Shown piece after piece: positions 57,906-64,000 of a DNA stretch of 64,000 nucleotides. Each line of letters opens with the position of its first letter. Position 1 is the first letter of the stretch. The position numbers and the translations under genes were made by a program. The notes beneath the pieces are model-generated. The model saw only the letters and a list, made by a program, of their open reading frames with translations. It did not search any database and had not been told where the DNA came from. Origin of the DNA: Megascapheus bottae (lineage: Eukaryota > Chordata > Mammalia > Rodentia > Geomyidae); the NCBI GenBank assembly GCA_024803745.1, contig JANJXV010000013.1:33336001-33400000 (forward strand), given 5' to 3'.

Positions 57906-58189
57906 TCCAACCTCAACTTTGCAGTTCTAGAAGGGATACCATTCCACTATTGACCTCAATTATTTTGCCAGGATGGTTTAACTTTGTCTGACACCTCCTT
58001 ACCTCTTTCTACCCAGGATTCTGAATTCATCCTTCCTGGATCATTTCTTCTTTCACCCTCTTGTAATTTATAAGGCTATTATGCACTTTAGTGTTAGAAC
58101 AACATGAGCCTCAGAAAGCAGTGTTAATGGAATTCTAATAGGAACAAAATGAATCAATTGTTGAGATGACTTGCAGTTTGTATCTGTTT

Positions 58190-58350
58190 GCATCTCTAAA
58201 AAAGAGATTGAAGGATGGAGGAGGAGGAGAGAAGATAGGGAAGGATGGGGGAGGGGGAACGAAGGCAAGAGAATGGGAAAAGGAAGACTTGAGTCTTGTG
58301 TACATGTAGTAGAACAAATCTCTTGAAGAGAAGAGAATACCTATTATACT
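58190..58350 (+). repeat. Purine-rich patch, possibly an L1 3' UTR
   Basis: GGAGGAGGAGAGAAGATAGG and a G-run at 58245-58258 resemble the G-rich part of L1 3' UTRs, but no clear terminus follows. Confidence 0.3.
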
Positions 58351-61300
58351 ATTCAGAGATTCAGTCTATCCTAGTGGTTACATGGAACTTGGGGCCTAGC
58401 GTACTTAGATTTAAAATTTGAGCCTGCCATTAAAAAAGCAATTTCCTTTTTCTTTTTAAAATTTTTTATCGTAAAACGAGTTTTGTTCTTTCTGAGTCTA
58501 GACACAGCTTCATATTTTTTTCCTCCAATATCACACTGGATAATCACCCTCAATCATTCACATTCTTTAATAATAGGACATCTATTTGCTATACCTGATG
58601 GAAGTTCAATGCAGATTCAGCTACCAGGGGAGGTCACCATAATGTGACTTTGTGAGTCTCTTGGAGATCAAGTGCCAACTGTATAGACTATCTGAAGCCT
58701 TTCTACTTTTAACCCAATCCCATTGAAGTCTCTTTTATCAATAAATCAAATCATACTGCAAATCAAGGGAAGCTTTTGTAAGGACAGGAACAGCAAGACC
58801 CAAGTATTTACATGAATGTGAAAACAGGAATAGACTAGTCACTTGCTTCCTTGGGCCATCTCCAATGATATGTTTTCTTTTCAAAAATCTTATCTCCATT
58901 TACTGTTTTCACTCCATTATTTTCTTTAGAAAAGCATATTTGGAAGAAAAAAAACATATTTGGATGAAAATAAACCCAATGGAATGATGAAAAAAGGAAT
59001 GGGAAGGAGACTTCATCAGCATAGTTTTGATCATGGAGATTTCTTCAGCACACCAAGATCATCATTATCTCTGAAGACTCAATGAAACATTTTTCAAATA
59101 TTTCCACTAATTCCCACATCTGGAGTAAATTTTGCATAGGAAGGCATTGATAGAAGAGGTGAAAAAACATCCCTAAACCCCAATGGAGAATGAATAGTTG
59201 TCTTTCTCCTATACTCACGCATATCACTTTACATTTCTTTTGGCCTTATAGCTCATGTCCATCTGACATCACAGTGGGAAATGGAATCTCCCAAAGGTGG
59301 AGGGGACGAGAGCTGTGACTTTCAATCACTCACTGCCTTCTACAACATCAGTTTCAAGTGATCTCCCTTAGAGGGAGCTAATCTCATTATCTTGATTCAT
59401 AATGTAATTCCCAAGGGCTTGCTAAATACAGACTTTTAAGTCTCCAAGACTGATATATTGGGGTATACTGTCTGTTCACATTGCAAGGGGATCTAGAAAG
59501 ATACTAGAGGGGAATGATGTAGAGGAGGAAATAAATCCCTGAAGAGAAGGGAGAAGGCTAATTACAAAGAAGAGTCATAAATGTCCTCAGCTAAAATATG
59601 CCAAGTGAAAGGAAAGCAGACTAGATACACATTGCTTTCCCAAACCATTCTACAAATGCAAACTTTCCTCTTTAGAGTTCCCTGATTTTTCATTTCATGT
59701 ATCCCGATTCTACTTACTAAAATATGTGCAGTTATAGTAGTAGACAGGGTAGCTATAAGAAAAGAAAAAGAGATGGACAGTCTCATTTGACCATCATGCT
59801 ATCTCAGACACATAAAATCTTTTCAACTGCACATTAAGGCTATCTCTAAGGATATGTGAGATGGCACATTATAAACAGTGCCAAACTGAAAAACTGCTGT
59901 GCAACATCTGCAACTTCTAAAATACTCCTCTAAGATTTATCTCATCCTCTGCCACATCACACAATTTCTACATCGCACTCTGCTAAACAGAACAGGAAAT
60001 CATAAGCACCGATAGAATCAGACTGCAAAAGCCTAGCTTCAGAATGACATCTGACAATGAACCTCCATTCTCTGCAGGGTGAAAGGCGCTGCTGAATTAC
60101 ACAGGCTGGGAAGGAGTAAAACAAGGAAGCAAGGCTGTCAACTGGCTGCAGCCCTCCCATCCCCCAGGCATCTGACTGATGTTGTATACAAGTGCCAGAA
60201 AAAATGGTTGCGATGGCAAAGAGCCTGCTGGAGGTCCAGCCCCACAAAGGGAGGAAATAAGCTCTGCTTTAAAATTTCCAAGGCAGGATAAATATTAGGT
60301 CTCAGTCTGAATCAAAATAACCTCTTGAACTTTTCCCAAACACTTCCAACCCCCATCGGGAAAGGGCATAGCACACAGAGGGCCTGGGGCTTCAGCCTAT
60401 GCTAAAAAGGAGTCTCCTGTGTTCTAATTAGTGAGTTGAACAGGCTTAAAGAATGGCTTGGATCAAGAGATTAAAAGAAAAGAGTGGCTACTGGACTGTA
60501 CGTTTTTTTTTTTTCTTTTAAATCAAAAGTCACCTTGAGGCCAGAAAACAGAACAAAAAACAAAAAAAAAGAAGAAGAAGAAGAAATTGGAAACAAAAGT
60601 GGCTCCAATATGGAATATCTCAGAGCAGTACTCTCCTTGTGAAAATTGTAGTAATCTCTAAAGAGAGAGTAAAACTGCCACAAGGTATTAAAATTCTTGG
60701 CAGAGACCCTTCTAGAGTTGTATTTCGATCCTGAGTGGCATATCAGTGGGTGTCTGTCTCTGGTGACCCCCTTAGTTCAGTTCACCCTACATTACAATGG
60801 CACATTTATTTCCCTAACCTTCACTTGCATCTTGTTCTCATCTTGCTGTCTCAAGATAAGTTAGCTAAAGGTATACTTGCTGGGCCTCTGAGACCCAACT
60901 GAACTTCACATACTCAATTACCCCTACTTCTCAGCATAAGATTGAAATCAGGCTCTTAAGCTTATTCTTAGGCCCAAGAATAGGCCTAGTTAAATGACAG
61001 AACATGGTTTTGTGACCAACAGACTTTCTCTGAATGTCAGCTCTGTGTTTGAACACTGGCAGACCTCACTGAATTTTCTCAGTCCCACCTAGAAAGTGCA
61101 GACAATGCCAAAATATCATAACAAAATGTGCATCAAATGTCCAGGATTACAGTTTGAAACTTCCTGAAAATGGATAGTATTTTATGTAAAAACAGTATCA
61201 CTTGTATAATTATTGTTTCTTAAAATTTCTGATGTACCATTTGTATTTTTACATTTAAAAGTTAATTTTAAGAAAGAAGCAACTATATCACCTTATGAAG

Positions 61301-62925
61301 ACCAGAGAACACTAAAATGGGTGTCAGGACAAGTAAATGAAGATGAGGAAGGGTAAGAGCTGGAGAAACTCTGAGGGTGAGAAGCACCTGTAATTATTAT
61401 ATTGGTTCTCTCTCTTTTTTTTGGTTCCAAATTCATTATACAACCTCTTCTTTGCTATCCTCTGCATTTTACATGGCATCCTGAATAATTTTGAGACCTC
61501 AAAGGATATCACCAATTGCAACAGCTCTACAGAAGAGCCAAAACAGACTCAACAGAAACCTAGCTCTGTAGAAAGTTCTGGAATTTAAATGTCACTGTGT
61601 TTAATCTATAGTTCTTGTTTGTACAGCTCATGTTTTCTTCAACAAGCTCTACAGTGTGATGAGGCTGACAGACTGAAGCTGGATTTGCACCTTCTAAGTT
61701 ATTTGTCCAAAGACAGATTTTATAGGAGCATTCTTCAGAGCCTGAACTGAGCGCCAGGTGATGTGGAGAACATGTGCCAAACACTGTGTGCTCCTGCATG
61801 CTTTCCACCAAATGGCATTTGGCTATTTCAGTGTCCTCCATAAACAAAGGTAAGTTTCTGTTGAACTGATATGGATTTGGCAAGGGGATCAAATGGGGTT
61901 CCTTTGCCCAAATTCAAATGTCTATTAATTTTCAGGGCATAACAATTCATGAAAACATTCTTCAGGGTATCATAAACACAGAAATGTGAACATTTATAAA
62001 GAAAAGAAAGGCTAAAAAATTGAAAATCGGAGCAAGACTATTTTAAGAAATCAGAAGAGAAATGACAAGGGAAAATGGTAGATTTATTCTCTTGAAAAAT
62101 ACCAGTAACATTCTGGCAGCAATATGAGAATAAACAAAAAGTTTTCATTAATATACTTTTTCAGAAGCAGAGCAGTATGATTCAGTAAGAGCCCCATTCT
62201 TTATTTGGCATGTGACACAAGACAATGAATGCTTGCCCAATGGAACCAAGAATGCAATAATTTTTAAATGAATGTTCTAGAGGCAGAGAAAAGAACTTTC
62301 ATCATTATGAAACCAAATGTCTGCTTGTAAAGTTGGTATCCAAGGGACAGGGGCAAATGAAAAACAACCTTATTCAATCTGTTTTTCTCCTTTCTGGGGA
62401 TGAGAAAATGGATTCAGTAAAGGACTATGTGTATTTTTCAGGCCAGTGTTTACTGCCTCATAAATATGGGGATATTTCAAATCGACACTATGTGGAGCTA
62501 TTGCCTTAGTAGAGTTTGATGGTCAAGAGCTGGTATGACTCAGACTGGGAAGGAATATAAAAAGTTAGCTTCTAAGCATGGCATAGACAGAAAATTAAAG
62601 ACTGGGAGAGGGCTAGAAATTCTTAAGAGAAATAACTTCAGTAATTTGAATTATTAGTGTATTAAAGCCAATTAAAATGAGATTCATTTAGAAGGTTTCT
62701 TGAGAAACTTTATAGAAGCAAATGAACTAGCCTGATAAGAGAGCCTTAGGAAAGATTCAGAATATCCTAGCTATTTCCAGAGTTTCTGATGACACCTTTT
62801 ATTCTACTCTTGCTCCTCCTTAAATGCCTTCTTATACTAGATCCTAACCACTTTGTACCCTTCCTAGATATAATCTAAGAAGTGCATACATTCATTTAAA
62901 TGCTTGCTTTAATTTTATGGTAACT
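58351..62925. other. Longest stretch without a repeat I recognise
   Basis: About 4.5 kb with no SINE, L1, MIR or LTR I can identify. 59900-60480 is more GC-rich than its surroundings. Several short open frames occur (60079-60291 plus, 59957-60247 minus, 61560-61892 minus), but they overlap or lack motifs and are not called. Small poly-A/poly-T runs lie near 60505 and 60565. Confidence 0.5.
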
Positions 62926-63265
62926 CCATTTTGTATCCTCTCCTGGAACTCTTTGCTTTGCCCAACGTGTTATGGTTTTAGCTTTTACATTTAGGCTCTT
63001 GATCTAACTGGAATTAATTTATGTGTATAATGAGAGTTAGAGATAGATCATCTTTTTTGCCATTTCTTTAGCCTAGTTGTTCAACCATCTGTGGAAAATA
63101 TTCTCCCTTGTTCATTAAACAACCTTGATATTTTTGTTGAAAATCAATTGATTGTACATGTGTGGGGTTATTTTTAGATTCTGTTTTGCTCTGATAGTAT
63201 GTTTCTGTTTTTATGCCTGTACCATAATCTTCTGGTTACTGCAAGATTAATAGCAATCCATTCTT
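62926..63265 (-). mobile_element. Old L1 ORF2 fragment
   Basis: Reversed and decayed. Plus-strand blocks are GGCTCTTGATCTAACTGGAA, TTGTTGAAAATCAATTGATT and TGTTTTTATGCCTGTACCAT, in the order of an inverted ORF2. No open frame. Confidence 0.8.
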
Positions 63266-64000
63266 AGTTTTAACATATAACTAGATGCAGATGCCTAAGA
63301 AATACATTCTAGCATTCTCTCCTGTGAAATTTTGAACAAGTCATCCAATTTCTCTACATGCCTGGATTTGTTAGTCTATAACATGAGAGGATATAAATTG
63401 GGCTTTAAAATTAAATTATTGGAAGGGAAGTTCAATTAACCTAACTAGAAGGTAAAATACAATATTATGATGGTACAATAGAGAGTTGTGCCGAAGTTCC
63501 TATTTTGATGAACTTTGAGATGAATGTCACCACACAATTACATCTGACAGGAATTTAAGTTTGTTGCTGACACCTCTCCTGAATTTTTTCTTGAGAAGCT
63601 ATTTTTGTTTATAACGTGGGCCAAGAGAAATACTCAGTCCTGCACTACCACTTTGAGATCTCTGAACTAGCAAATATCTACAGTTGTGATATATCTACAT
63701 ATGATAACATGTATCATAATGTATATCAATGTGTTTTTATATAACTGGTAATTTCAAATCCAGAAGTTTATAACATGTCCCAAATCTATCATGGCCTTTT
63801 ATGCAAGCTGAGAGTCAGTTCCTTACCTGAGTCCAATAGGTATTTCATTCACCATGAGTTCACAATCTACTCTGTGTTGGACTTCTCCTGATTTTTGTTT
63901 TTAGAATCTTCTAGTTACATATCCTGTCTCTACCTCTTCTCAGTCTATTGTGTGACCTGAGTCAGGTTATCTTTATGTTAGATTTAGCCAACAGAGAATC
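63266..64000. other. Unassigned sequence to the window end
   Basis: AT-rich, no gene or repeat recognised. Confidence 0.4.

Noticed and set aside
1..64000. CRISPR array, operons, riboswitches, phage or other prokaryotic systems
   Set aside because: Regular spaced repeats are absent. SINEs, L1s, MIR and LTR relics identify mammalian nuclear DNA, where these features are not expected.

Overview
The window is AT-rich mammalian nuclear DNA with no protein-coding gene I can support. It reads as intergenic or deep intronic sequence. The young repeats point to a rodent. One SINE is tRNA/ID-like and bipartite (GGCCTAGTGGTAGAG head, GGCTCAAGTGGTAGAGC second module, tail CAGGACTGGCAAAA). The other is a B1-like head (CCTGTAATCCTAGCTACTC) fused to an ID-like module. 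From memory these resemble SINEs of Castorimorpha (kangaroo rats, pocket mice, beavers). That placement is tentative. Older mammalian repeats (MIR, L2, MLT1-type LTRs, old L1) fill much of the rest.

Layout. 0.7-0.9 kb is an L1 3' end. 1.285-4.99 kb is copy 1 of a segmental duplication carrying four SINEs, an L1 with an inverted 5' part, a second L1 3' end and a (TG)n tract. 5-20 kb is a spacer with an old L1 3' end, a 1.9-kb minus-strand L1, a plus-strand L1 tail, an MLT1-type LTR next to a MIR, a short L1 with perfect target-site duplications, and several minus-strand SINEs. 20.026-24.07 kb is copy 2 in direct orientation, about 97% identical where compared by eye. Copy 2 also carries a 314-bp solo LTR absent from copy 1, a longer purine tract, and a 23-bp microinversion next to the right breakpoint.

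24-32 kb holds MIR and SINE remnants and a 1.7-kb degenerate plus-strand L1. 32.4-46 kb holds microsatellites, scattered SINEs, MIR and MLT1 remnants and L1 tails. 47-51 kb has old L1 fragments, a SINE nested in a SINE, and a 60-bp palindrome. 52.1-53.5 kb is a SINE abutting a GC-rich 1.17-kb element whose last ~100 bp match an L1 3' end. I read it as an internally deleted, possibly spliced, L1 copy. 54-58 kb is mostly old repeats. 58.4-62.8 kb is the longest stretch without a repeat I recognise.

No genes work together here. The content is a record of retrotransposition, one local duplication and small rearrangements. I found no CRISPR array, functional RNA gene, operon or previously undescribed gene system. 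The best leads are the duplication with its microinversion and LTR marker, and the composite L1-derived element. Repeat-family names come from recognition by eye, not a database search, and older-repeat boundaries are approximate.
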